A stretch of 64,000 nt of DNA from Flavobacteriales bacterium (GTDB taxonomy: Bacteria; Bacteroidota; Bacteroidia; Flavobacteriales_F; PHOS-HE28): the NCBI GenBank assembly GCA_030584065.1, contig CP129489.1:2275497-2339496 (forward strand). The letters are read 5' to 3'. Below the pieces are notes generated by a model, which was not told where the DNA came from, did not search any database, and saw nothing but the letters and a program-made list of their open reading frames with translations. Below, piece after piece: positions 18,184 through 25,913 of this stretch (positions are counted from its first letter, which is position 1; each line of letters begins with the position of its first letter). A program made the position numbers and the translations under genes.

Positions 18184-20367
18184 ATGCGCCGAACCCTCCT
18201 GTTGCAACTGGCCCTCATCGTGGCCCTTCACGCTGCCCATGCGCAGCAGCAGCCCCTCACCCTGCGCGATGCCGTGCTGAAGGCCGGCACCGACCTGGCT
18301 CCCGAGCGCCTGCGCGGACTGCAGTGGGTGGAAGGCGCCCAGCGGTACAGCTACGTCAAAGGCGAACAGCTGATGCGCGGCGACCTGGGCAAGACCACTG
18401 ACCGCACGCTGGTGGAGCTGGGCACGCTGAACGCGCAGCTGCCCGACAGCGCTAAGCTGAAGGGCTGGCCGATGATCACCTGGCAAGCCGGTGACCGCTT
18501 CCGTTTCCTGCACAACCAGCGGCTCTATGCTTACGACATCGCGAAGTCCGAATTGCAGGCCGTGACAAGGATCGAGGCTGGTGCCGGTCATGAGGAGATC
18601 GAGCCCGGCTCCGGCGCCGTGGCATTCGTGAATGACGACAACGTGCTGGTGATGCGCGCAGGCCAAGGCAAGAACAAACCCACGATGATCACGAGCGATG
18701 GCGGCAACGGCATCGTGAACGGCCAGAGCGTGCATCGCAACGAGTACGGCGTGGAGAAGGGCCTCTTCTGGGGGCCGAAGGGCGGCAAGCTGGCCTTCTA
18801 CCGCATGGACGAATCGATGGTCACCACCTACCAGCTCGAGGACATCGGCACGCAGCCGAGCACCTTCGATGCCATCCGCTACCCGATGGCCGGACAGGCC
18901 AGCCACCACGTCACCATCGGCGTTCATGACGTGAACTCGGGCAACACCGTGTTCCTGAAGACCGGTGAGCCGATTGACCAATACCTCACCAACATCAGCT
19001 GGGAGCCGGATGAGCAGCACCTGCTGGTGGCGCACCTGGACCGCGCGACGCAGAACCTGCGCATGGTGCGCTACGATGCCGCCACCGGCGAAGCCAAGGG
19101 CACCGTATTCACCGAGCGCGACGACAAGTACCTGGAACCGCTGCAGCCGGCGCGCTTCCTGAAGACCCGCCCCACGCAGTTCATCTGGCGCAGCCGGCGC
19201 GACGGCTGGCAGCACCTCTACCTCTACGACCTGCGCAAGGGCCTGGTGCGGCAGCTCACCAAGGGCGCCTGGGAGGTGGAGCGCATCGTGGGCCTCGACC
19301 CGAAGGAGTCCTTCGCCATCGTGGAGGGCACGGCAACCATCGATTCCGCCGACCCTAGGGGCGCGCTGGAGACGCACCTCTACCGCGTGGACCTGGCTAC
19401 GGGCCGGACGCTCCGCCTCACCGCCGAGCCGGGCTCGCACCACGGCCAGCTCAGCAGCGACGGCGCCCACGTGATCGACACCTGGAGCAGCCTTGACGTG
19501 CCCAACCGCAGCGTGATCCGCAGCACCCGCAACGGCTCCGTGCTGAAGACCCTGGTGAATGCGAAGGACCCCTTCTCCGCGCTGGCCGCCGGAAGGGTGG
19601 AGCTGCTCACCATCGATGGCGAGAACGGAGACAGGCTCAATGCCAGGATCATCAAGCCGAGCGGATTCGACCCCGCCCGCCGGTACCCGGTGCTCATCTA
19701 CGTTTACAATGGTCCGCATGTGCAGCTCGTGTCGAACGCCTTCCTGGGCGGCGCTTCGCCGTGGATGCTGCATGCCGCGGAGCGCGGCTACCTGGTGTGG
19801 ACCGTTGACGGGCACGGAACCCCGAACCGCGGCAAGGCCTTCGAGCAAGTGATCCACCGGCAGCTCGGGGTGGTGGAGGTGCGCGACCAGCTGCGGGGCG
19901 TAGAATGGCTCAAGCGGCAGCCGTGGGTTGACGGCGAGCGCATCGCCGTGCATGGTTGGAGCTACGGCGGCCACATGACAACGGCCATGCTCACCCGTCA
20001 CCCCGGCACCTTCAAGGCGGGCGTGGCGGGCGGCCCGGTTATGGACTGGCGCCTCTACGAAGTGATGTACGGGGAGCGCTACATGGATACGCCAGCCGAG
20101 AATCCCGATGGCTACGCCGTCACCACCCTGCCAACCCTCTGCAAGGACCTGAAGGACCCCTTGCTCATCATCACCGGGGGGAAGGACGACACGGTGTTGC
20201 CGGAGCACAGCTATGCGTTCCTGAAGGCTTGCGTGAGCGCCGGTGTCCAGGTGGACTTCTTCAACTACCCCGGCCACGGCCATAACGTGCGCGGCAAGGA
20301 CCGGCTGCACCTGATGGAGAAGGTCCTCGGCTATATCGATGCCCGCATCGGGCCGGGCCGGCCCTGA
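18184..20367 (+). CDS. S9 family prolyl peptidase (dipeptidyl peptidase IV-like)
   Basis: 727 residues. A signal peptide (ending AAHAQQ) sends it to the periplasm. The first ~480 residues form the DPP-IV beta-propeller (blocks like WEPDEQHLLVAHLDR, FIWRSRRDGWQHLYLYD). The C-terminal alpha/beta hydrolase has the nucleophile Ser593 in GWSYGG, the acid Asp at 668/669 in GGKDDTVL and the His at ~698-700 in YPGHGHNV. The enzyme removes X-Pro dipeptides from peptide N-termini and probably works with the S46 and M28 peptidases of this window in peptide use. No T9SS domain. Confidence 0.93.
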   Translation: MRRTLLLQLALIVALHAAHAQQQPLTLRDAVLKAGTDLAPERLRGLQWVEGAQRYSYVKGEQLMRGDLGKTTDRTLVELGTLNAQLPDSAKLKGWPMITWQAGDRFRFLHNQRLYAYDIAKSELQAVTRIEAGAGHEEIEPGSGAVAFVNDDNVLVMRAGQGKNKPTMITSDGGNGIVNGQSVHRNEYGVEKGLFWGPKGGKLAFYRMDESMVTTYQLEDIGTQPSTFDAIRYPMAGQASHHVTIGVHDVNSGNTVFLKTGEPIDQYLTNISWEPDEQHLLVAHLDRATQNLRMVRYDAATGEAKGTVFTERDDKYLEPLQPARFLKTRPTQFIWRSRRDGWQHLYLYDLRKGLVRQLTKGAWEVERIVGLDPKESFAIVEGTATIDSADPRGALETHLYRVDLATGRTLRLTAEPGSHHGQLSSDGAHVIDTWSSLDVPNRSVIRSTRNGSVLKTLVNAKDPFSALAAGRVELLTIDGENGDRLNARIIKPSGFDPARRYPVLIYVYNGPHVQLVSNAFLGGASPWMLHAAERGYLVWTVDGHGTPNRGKAFEQVIHRQLGVVEVRDQLRGVEWLKRQPWVDGERIAVHGWSYGGHMTTAMLTRHPGTFKAGVAGGPVMDWRLYEVMYGERYMDTPAENPDGYAVTTLPTLCKDLKDPLLIITGGKDDTVLPEHSYAFLKACVSAGVQVDFFNYPGHGHNVRGKDRLHLMEKVLGYIDARIGPGRP

Positions 20368-20421
20368 TCACGAACCCAAGACCCGGGCGAACTACGGCGC
20401 GAACCCGGGTGTTGCCTGGGG

Positions 20422-20429
20422 TAGATTCA
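20422..20429 (+). promoter_or_regulatory. Promoter element of the cupredoxin gene
   Basis: TAGATTCA, 23 nt before the ATG at 20453; supports the start at 20453 over the open frame beginning at 20339. Confidence 0.45.
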
Positions 20430-20452
20430 CCGCCTCACATCCCCTTCCGCTC

Positions 20453-21079
20453 ATGCGCAAATCGCTACTCCTGCTCAGCCTGCTCCCGTTCGCCGCCCTG
20501 GCCCAGACCACATGGAACGTCTCTGTGGGCGGCAGCAGCATCGGCGGCACTTCCCCCTACTACAGCCCACAGAACATCACGATCAACGCGGGGGATATCG
20601 TTCGGTGGACCAACGTAAGCGGTACGCATAATGTGAATGGCAATCAAACGCTCTTCCCAGGCAATCCGCAGAGCTTCAGTTCCGGCAACGCCGCCAGCGG
20701 TGGCTGGAATTACCAGTTCACCTTCACGGTGCCGGGCACCTACAACTACCATTGCACGCAACCGGGCCACTCGGCCACGCAATTCGGATCCATCACCGTG
20801 GTGGATCCGAGCACCGGCATCGCCGGCGTGGAAGAGGCGGGCGCTGGCGTGCGGGTCTATCCCTCCCCGGCTACTGACCGGCTGACAATCGAGGCCGGGA
20901 GCATCACCCTGCGCCAGGTCTCCATCATCAGCTTGAACGGCGAGGTGGTGGGCAGCGCAGGGGTGCAGCAGGCAGGCCCGGTCTTCCTCGACGTGTCGGG
21001 GCTCCCTGCTGCTAATTACTTCGTGCTGCTCACCGACGCGGACGGCCGGATGACCGCCAAGCCGTTCGCCAAGCAGTGA
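20453..21079 (+). CDS. Azurin/plastocyanin-like cupredoxin with T9SS sorting domain
   Basis: 208 residues: signal peptide (MRKSLLLLSLLPFAALAQ), one cupredoxin domain (~19-118) and a type-A T9SS domain (~132-208, VYPSPATDRLTIEAG to MTAKPFAKQ). Type-1 copper ligands are His59 (SGTHNV), Cys101 and His106 in YHCTQPGHSATQ. The spacing Cys-x4-His-x3-X is that of azurin, where X is the axial Met. Here X is Gln110, as in stellacyanin-type sites, which would lower the redox potential. The likely role is an electron carrier displayed on the cell surface. It follows two peroxidase genes and precedes a five-haem T9SS cytochrome. Its stop codon directly abuts that of the M28 gene. Confidence 0.85.
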   Translation: MRKSLLLLSLLPFAALAQTTWNVSVGGSSIGGTSPYYSPQNITINAGDIVRWTNVSGTHNVNGNQTLFPGNPQSFSSGNAASGGWNYQFTFTVPGTYNYHCTQPGHSATQFGSITVVDPSTGIAGVEEAGAGVRVYPSPATDRLTIEAGSITLRQVSIISLNGEVVGSAGVQQAGPVFLDVSGLPAANYFVLLTDADGRMTAKPFAKQ

Positions 21080-22294
21080 TCAGGGCAGCCGGATGATCCG
21101 CTTGGATGCCGGTTCCGCACCCGCGACCTCGACGCGCAACACGTAGCCACCGGATGGCAGCCCGCTCAAGGGCACGGTAAAGGAGGAGCTGCCCGCCGGG
21201 AGCGGCCCATCGTGAATCACGCGCACCACGCGCCCCATGGCATCCGCCAGGGTCAGGCGCGCCGGAGCCGTGCAATGGAGCTCCACCCATGCCGTGGCAT
21301 CGCCGACGGCCGGATTGGGGTGGGCATGGAGCCCGGGCACCGGCACCGCGCGCTGCGCCATGCCGGTGCCGAGCGCCACGGGTACGGCCAGGGCCGCGGT
21401 GGAGGCGATGCTCAGCTTGGCGAGCTTCTCGTAATAGGGCACATCGAAGTGCTGGACTCGGTCATTGGGCGTGTGGTAGAACGGATTGCCGTCGGCGTTG
21501 AACTCCTCGATGATGAGCACCGCCCCATAGCCCTCGGTCCAGAAGGATGCATGGTCGCTGTAGGTGGCGCCGGGATCGGTGCGGATGAGGTCGAGCCCGA
21601 TGGCGTATTGCTCATGCACGGAGAACACGGTATCGGCGATGGCCTGCGAATTGGCTATGGAGCGGGTGTGCACGCGGGCCTTGGCATCGCCATTGCCGTC
21701 GTAGGCGATGGCATCCATGTTCACCACCGCCTTGATGAGGGCATCGTCCGCAGCCATGTCGCCCGCATAGAAGGCGCTGCCGATCTTGCCCTGCTCCTCC
21801 TCGTCCCACAGGGCGAAGACGATGGGATGGACGAAGTCGATGTCGCGCAGCACGCGCGCGGCCTCGAGCACCGCCGCCACCCCGCTGCCATCATCGTCGG
21901 CTGCAGGGGCATTGGTGAGGCTGCCGGGCATGGCATCGTAGTGCGCGCAGATGATCACGATCTCCTCCGTGGCCCCATTGCCCGGCTTGGTCACGAGGAT
22001 GTTGCGCCCCGTGGCGTTGAAGGGCTGCAGCACCGGTGCATAGCCCAGCTCCATGAGCTTCTGCTCCAGCCAGGCCTGCGAGAGGTCGTTGCCGGGATTG
22101 TTCTTGTGCCGGCTGAGGAGGGTGTGCTCGGTACCGGCGATGCGCACGGGCACCTCACCGCTCAGTTCGCCCACCCAGCGCATCATGGAGTCGATGCGCA
22201 CCTCCTCGATCACGGCTTGGATGACAGGATGCTGACCATGGACGCGGAACGCCAGGGCGAGCGGGAGCAGCAGGAGCAGGAGGTGGAGGCGCAT
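21080..22294 (-). CDS. M28 family zinc aminopeptidase with T9SS sorting domain
   Basis: 404 residues with signal peptide (to about residue 20, ending RVHG), catalytic domain and type-A sorting domain (~325-404, HPNPAVGDATAWVEL to SKRIIRLP). Two-zinc ligands are visible: His118 (AHYD, with Asp120), the bridging Asp near 134 (AADDDGSG), the Glu pair at ~166 (WDEEEQG), Asp194 (VNMDAIAYD) and the His in NPFYHTPND. Domain order and motifs match secreted bacterial leucyl-type aminopeptidases. It is exported and probably surface-attached, cleaving N-terminal residues of extracellular peptides. A TACCTTTA element lies just 3 nt before its ATG. Confidence 0.93.
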   Translation of the reverse strand: MRLHLLLLLLPLALAFRVHGQHPVIQAVIEEVRIDSMMRWVGELSGEVPVRIAGTEHTLLSRHKNNPGNDLSQAWLEQKLMELGYAPVLQPFNATGRNILVTKPGNGATEEIVIICAHYDAMPGSLTNAPAADDDGSGVAAVLEAARVLRDIDFVHPIVFALWDEEEQGKIGSAFYAGDMAADDALIKAVVNMDAIAYDGNGDAKARVHTRSIANSQAIADTVFSVHEQYAIGLDLIRTDPGATYSDHASFWTEGYGAVLIIEEFNADGNPFYHTPNDRVQHFDVPYYEKLAKLSIASTAALAVPVALGTGMAQRAVPVPGLHAHPNPAVGDATAWVELHCTAPARLTLADAMGRVVRVIHDGPLPAGSSSFTVPLSGLPSGGYVLRVEVAGAEPASKRIIRLP

Positions 22295-22297
22295 GCC

Positions 22298-22305
22298 TAA
22301 AGGTA
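22298..22305 (-). promoter_or_regulatory. Promoter element of the M28 peptidase gene
   Basis: TACCTTTA on the minus strand, 3 nt before the ATG at 22294. Confidence 0.55.
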
Positions 22306-22314
22306 GTCGCGTTC

Positions 22315-24303
22315 TCAGTAGGCCACCACGCGCTCCACGAACCGGCGGCCCCCTGCCTCGATGGTGACGAGGTAGGTGGCAGCGCCCTGAGGCAGCCTCA
22401 CCGTCCAGGAACGCTCGCCGCCGGGCCTGTACTCGGCGATGCGCGCGCCCTTCAGGTCATGCACCGTGATGCGTGCAGTGCGCGCATCGAGGCCCTCCAC
22501 GCGCAGCAATCCGTCGCGCACCGGGTTGGGGAACACGCGTATGCCCGCCTCCGCCAGGTTGTCGAGGCCCAGGCTCATGTCCACCACCACCTTCTCCTTC
22601 ACCAGCACGGGCGAGCCGTCCTCCGCCTCATACATATCGCGGAACGAGTCGATCTCGGGAGTGCTGAAGGCGAACATCTCCTCCATCCAGCGCGGCGGTG
22701 CGGACTGGTACCACACGCGGGCCTCCACGGTGATGGCGCCGGAGTAGCCGTTCATCGGCACCTGGTAGTGGGTGATGTCGGAGCCGCTGCCCTCCAAGCC
22801 GTTCTCATCGCGGTTGAAGTCGATGTCCTCCGCAGGGACCCCGGCGATGAGCGTGGTGTCGTAGGAAGGATGGCTGGTGGTGAAGCCCAGCGGGGTGAGG
22901 CGGTTGTCCTTCAACGGGAAGAGCGCGCGCTCGAGCACGGTGGTCTTGTCGCCGTTCACGTCGCCCATCACCATCTCATAGATCTGGGCCTGATCCGGAC
23001 TGGTTATCACATCGTGGTGCGGCTCCCAATCGGCATCATGCCCCACCACCTCGTAGGTGCCGTCCCAATTCCCGCTGCGGAAGATGGTGTTGCCATCGGA
23101 GTCCTTCACGTGCAGCTCCAAAAAGGCCCGACGCGCCGGGTAGCCGCTGGGAAACTTGTGGCCGGCGAGGTTGGTGAGCTTCACATCGATCCACGCCGTC
23201 TCCGCGGTGCGGTCGATCACGAAGGTCTCCAGCAGGAGCGTCTGCTGCTGCAGCATGCGCGTGGTGCGCGCGATGGTGCTGTCGAAGCGGACCGAGCTGG
23301 CCGTGAGCTCCAGCTCGGCGATGTTGTGCTTGAGCAGGTTCAGCATGAAGACGTTGGCGCCGGCGAAGTGGTGCTTCCCGAACGGGCTCCGTGGGGTTAG
23401 GAAGTCGTAAAGCGCGGAGATCACGATGGCATCGTTGGTGCGCGGCATGTGGCAGGCCTGGCAGCTCACCCCGTTCTCAGGATCCGCCTCGGTATTGTAG
23501 GCCGAATTCACCCACTCGTGGTAGGTGGCCTGCTCCACGAAGGTGTCGCCGGTGAGGTTGCCCTCGAGGTCGGCCGTCTCGGTGACGAGGGTGTGGCAGC
23601 CGGCGCAGAAGGCACCCTCGTTCACATGCGCCCCGTACAGCGGGTTGTAGCCCACGAAGCTCTCCATGGGCGCACCGAAGAGGGGGGGATCATCGTCATC
23701 GCCGTAGGGGCCATAGACCACGCCGGGGTCGAAGCGCAGCTCACCGCTGAAGTGCAGGCCGAGGCTGTCGGCGCTCTGCATGTGGCAGGCGATGCAGCTG
23801 ACGCCGTCGAGCGCCACGGGGTCCTGCACCATCTCGGCGATGCTGTAATGCCCGAGGCCCATCATGAACTTGTCGTGCCGGCCCATGGGCGCGTGGCAGC
23901 TGGTGCACTTGTCCTCCAGGGCCGATTGATGACTGGGGTTCACGCTCACCTCGTGGCTCACCTTGGCGCGCCAGAAGGGGTCGCGGGCGCTGTTCGCCAT
24001 CATGGTGCTGCGCCAGTCGTCCATGGTGTTCACGTCATGCCCGTTGGCATCGCGGTTGGCGAAGACCGGCCCGACGTTGTCCGGCCCGTGGCAGCCGTAG
24101 CAGTCGCCGCTTGCGCGGAAGAAGTTGTTGGCACCGCTGGCCAGGCCCTGGCCGCCGCCGCGGAAGGCCTCCAGCTCGGCGGGCGTGTGATAGGCCTTCG
24201 CCTTGGGCAGGGCCCCTTGGTCCCACGCCACCAGCAGGCCGATGGTGGCGATGGTTCCGAGGAGGATGAGCGTGCGGACGGAGAGCGTACGGATGCGGTT
24301 CAT
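22315..24303 (-). CDS. Five-haem cytochrome c with T9SS sorting domain
   Basis: 662 residues. A hydrophobic N-terminus (TLILLGTIATIGLLVAW) serves as signal or anchor. Five CxxCH sites: CYGCH 68-72, CTSCH 133-137, CIACH 170-174, CAGCH 233-237 and CQACH 281-285, all in the first 290 residues. A ~280-residue beta-rich region and a type-A T9SS domain (VFPNPVRDGLLRVEG to GGRRFVERVVAY) follow. The haem part resembles multihaem cytochrome c554-type proteins. Substrate is unknown; it could move electrons at the cell surface. The frame is open to 24402, but ATG 24303 begins the hydrophobic segment and has a TAACTTTC element 20 nt upstream. Confidence 0.88.
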   Translation of the reverse strand: MNRIRTLSVRTLILLGTIATIGLLVAWDQGALPKAKAYHTPAELEAFRGGGQGLASGANNFFRASGDCYGCHGPDNVGPVFANRDANGHDVNTMDDWRSTMMANSARDPFWRAKVSHEVSVNPSHQSALEDKCTSCHAPMGRHDKFMMGLGHYSIAEMVQDPVALDGVSCIACHMQSADSLGLHFSGELRFDPGVVYGPYGDDDDPPLFGAPMESFVGYNPLYGAHVNEGAFCAGCHTLVTETADLEGNLTGDTFVEQATYHEWVNSAYNTEADPENGVSCQACHMPRTNDAIVISALYDFLTPRSPFGKHHFAGANVFMLNLLKHNIAELELTASSVRFDSTIARTTRMLQQQTLLLETFVIDRTAETAWIDVKLTNLAGHKFPSGYPARRAFLELHVKDSDGNTIFRSGNWDGTYEVVGHDADWEPHHDVITSPDQAQIYEMVMGDVNGDKTTVLERALFPLKDNRLTPLGFTTSHPSYDTTLIAGVPAEDIDFNRDENGLEGSGSDITHYQVPMNGYSGAITVEARVWYQSAPPRWMEEMFAFSTPEIDSFRDMYEAEDGSPVLVKEKVVVDMSLGLDNLAEAGIRVFPNPVRDGLLRVEGLDARTARITVHDLKGARIAEYRPGGERSWTVRLPQGAATYLVTIEAGGRRFVERVVAY

Positions 24304-24323
24304 GGTTCCTGGCGCAGGGGCGG

Positions 24324-24331
24324 GAAAGTTA
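24324..24331 (-). promoter_or_regulatory. Promoter element of the five-haem cytochrome gene
   Basis: TAACTTTC on the minus strand, 20 nt before the ATG at 24303. Confidence 0.5.
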
Positions 24332-24425
24332 GGGGAGTCACCGCCTGGAGCATGCCATGGTTTCCGCTGGCCTTGAAGACCAACGGACGGGTCTTCCCGC
24401 ATGTTGGCACCGACGCCCGGGGGCC

Positions 24426-24980
24426 TCAGCTGCCGCGCTGGCCTCCCCTGCGAACGGCGGCGGCCTTCGGGGCCGCGCTGGTGCCGCCTGGCTTCACCTT
24501 GGCGGCCGCATCGGCCTTCTTCTTCACCGCCTTCTCCACGGTCTTCTTGGCTGGGGCCTCCTCCTTGTGCTCCGGCTCCTTGCCCTTGGCGGCATCGGCC
24601 TTGGCGAACTCGCCCGCCTTCAGCAGCAGGCCGTACCAGGTGAAGAGCTTCCGGACATCGCTGGGATAGATACGCTCCCGGTCAGCGGTGGGAAGCGCCT
24701 TGGTGAGCGCCGCCCACAGCGCCTCATCATCGCCCTTCGGATCGGCCGCCTCGCCGCCGCCGTTCGCCTCGTACAGCCTGGAGAGCACCTCCTTCAGCGG
24801 GACGTCTTCGCCGGTGGTGAACATGCTGATCTCATCGAGGCTGCTCATGCGGACGCTCATGGGCACCGGATTGCGCTTGCCATCGACGAGCGACTCGGTG
24901 ATGACCGCCTGGCGGCCTTGGGCAACGACGCGATGAAGGCCTGGCTTGCCGGTGATGGTGATGATCTTGCTGAGGTCCAT
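24426..24980 (-). CDS. DUF5606 family protein
   Basis: 184 residues. The N-terminal ~130 (MDLSKIITITGKPGLHRVV, MSSLDEISMFT, RIYPSDVRKLFTWYGLLL) match a short cytoplasmic family conserved across Bacteroidota and, to my knowledge, without assigned function. The C-terminal ~50 residues are a low-complexity Lys/Ala/Glu tail that looks disordered and basic and could bind nucleic acid (inference). The open frame continues to 25484 as a shadow, but the family start is at 24980, 38 nt after an exact TAAGTTTG element. Confidence 0.85.
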   Translation of the reverse strand: MDLSKIITITGKPGLHRVVAQGRQAVITESLVDGKRNPVPMSVRMSSLDEISMFTTGEDVPLKEVLSRLYEANGGGEAADPKGDDEALWAALTKALPTADRERIYPSDVRKLFTWYGLLLKAGEFAKADAAKGKEPEHKEEAPAKKTVEKAVKKKADAAAKVKPGGTSAAPKAAAVRRGGQRGS

Positions 24981-25018
24981 TGGCGCATGGCCAACGCGAA
25001 TCGGTCGCGGGGCCGGGG

Positions 25019-25026
25019 CAAACTTA
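25019..25026 (-). promoter_or_regulatory. DUF5606 gene promoter -7 element
   Basis: TAAGTTTG on the minus strand, exact consensus, 38 nt before the ATG at 24980. It is divergent from the EI24 element 27 bp away. Confidence 0.6.
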
Positions 25027-25052
25027 ACGATGCAATGCGGGCCCGGAGCCGC

Positions 25053-25060
25053 CATCTTCG
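25053..25060 (+). promoter_or_regulatory. EI24 gene promoter element
   Basis: CATCTTCG, 4 nt before the ATG at 25065. Confidence 0.5.
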
Positions 25061-25064
25061 CATC

Positions 25065-25868
25065 ATGGCGTTCTCCAGCGACCTCCAGCGCGGGTTCTCC
25101 GGCTTCTTCCGGGCGCACGGCTTCATCCGTCGCAACGGCATGGCCTGGATGTACCTGCTGCCCGCCGCCCTGTGGATCGTGCTCACCATCGGCTTCATCT
25201 GGGCCATGGAAGCCGCCGTAGACCAGGCGGCAGCCTGGGCAACGGCCAACCTGAGGCTCGAGGCTGATGCCCAGGAGCACGAGGCCATGCAGGAGGCCAA
25301 GGGCTGGCTGAACAGCGCGAGCCATTGGCTGGTGCGCTGGACGGTGCGGCTGGGCGTGATCTACCTGCTCTTCGTGGCCAACAAGTACCTGGTGCTCATC
25401 CTGCTCTCCCCGCTCTTCGCCTATGCCAGCGAACTGGCCGAGGAGCGCCTGACGGGCCGGGCCTATCCCTTCAGCTGGGGGCAACTGATGAGGGATGCCT
25501 TCCGGGGCGCGCTCATCGCGCTGCGCAACGGTGTGCTGGAGCTGCTGGTCTCGGTGGTGGTCTGGGTGGCCACCTTCTTCCTGCCGATTGCGGGCCCTGT
25601 GAGCTTCATCCTCCTCTTCACCGTCTCGGCCTACTTCTATGGCTTCTCCATGTTCGATTACGTGTACGAGCGCCGCCGCATGCGCATCGGGGAGCGGTCC
25701 CGCGCGGTGAATGCGCAGTTCGGGGCCGTCATCGCCAACGGCGCCTGCCTCAGCCTGCTGATGAAGGTGCCGCTGATCGGCCTGATGATGGCCCCGCTGA
25801 TGGCCAGCGTTGGCGCCGTGATCAGCACCGTGGAGCGCGAGGGGAGCGCCCGCCTGCCCATCGAATGA
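25065..25868 (+). CDS. EI24 domain membrane protein (CysZ-like)
   Basis: 267 residues with about five membrane segments (WMYLLPAALWIVLTIGFIW, LGVIYLLFVANKYLVLILL, two in 155-195, LLMKVPLIGLMMAPL) and the motifs DAFRGALIALRNGVLEL and FYGFSMFDYVYERRRM typical of the EI24/CysZ family. CysZ in E. coli aids sulphate uptake; in Bacteroidota the role is not established. The frame is open upstream to 24357, but homology starts at 25065, which also follows a promoter element by 4 nt. A terminator hairpin directly abuts the stop codon. Confidence 0.85.
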   Translation: MAFSSDLQRGFSGFFRAHGFIRRNGMAWMYLLPAALWIVLTIGFIWAMEAAVDQAAAWATANLRLEADAQEHEAMQEAKGWLNSASHWLVRWTVRLGVIYLLFVANKYLVLILLSPLFAYASELAEERLTGRAYPFSWGQLMRDAFRGALIALRNGVLELLVSVVVWVATFFLPIAGPVSFILLFTVSAYFYGFSMFDYVYERRRMRIGERSRAVNAQFGAVIANGACLSLLMKVPLIGLMMAPLMASVGAVISTVEREGSARLPIE

Positions 25869-25894
25869 GAGCGGCGGCCCTTGGGCCGCCGCTC
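25869..25894. terminator. Bidirectional terminator hairpin
   Basis: Perfect 12-bp inverted repeat GAGCGGCGGCCC / GGGCCGCCGCTC (25869-25880, 25883-25894) with a 2-nt nominal loop, between the convergent EI24 and S46 genes. Confidence 0.75.
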
Positions 25895-25913
25895 CGTATC
25901 GTCCGGTCCGCGA

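Noticed and set aside
16240..20310. 1356-codon open frame on the minus strand opposite the two peroxidase genes and the S9 peptidase
   Set aside because: Shadow of three well-supported plus-strand genes: high third-position G+C keeps the antisense frame open. It has no domain, signal or promoter of its own.
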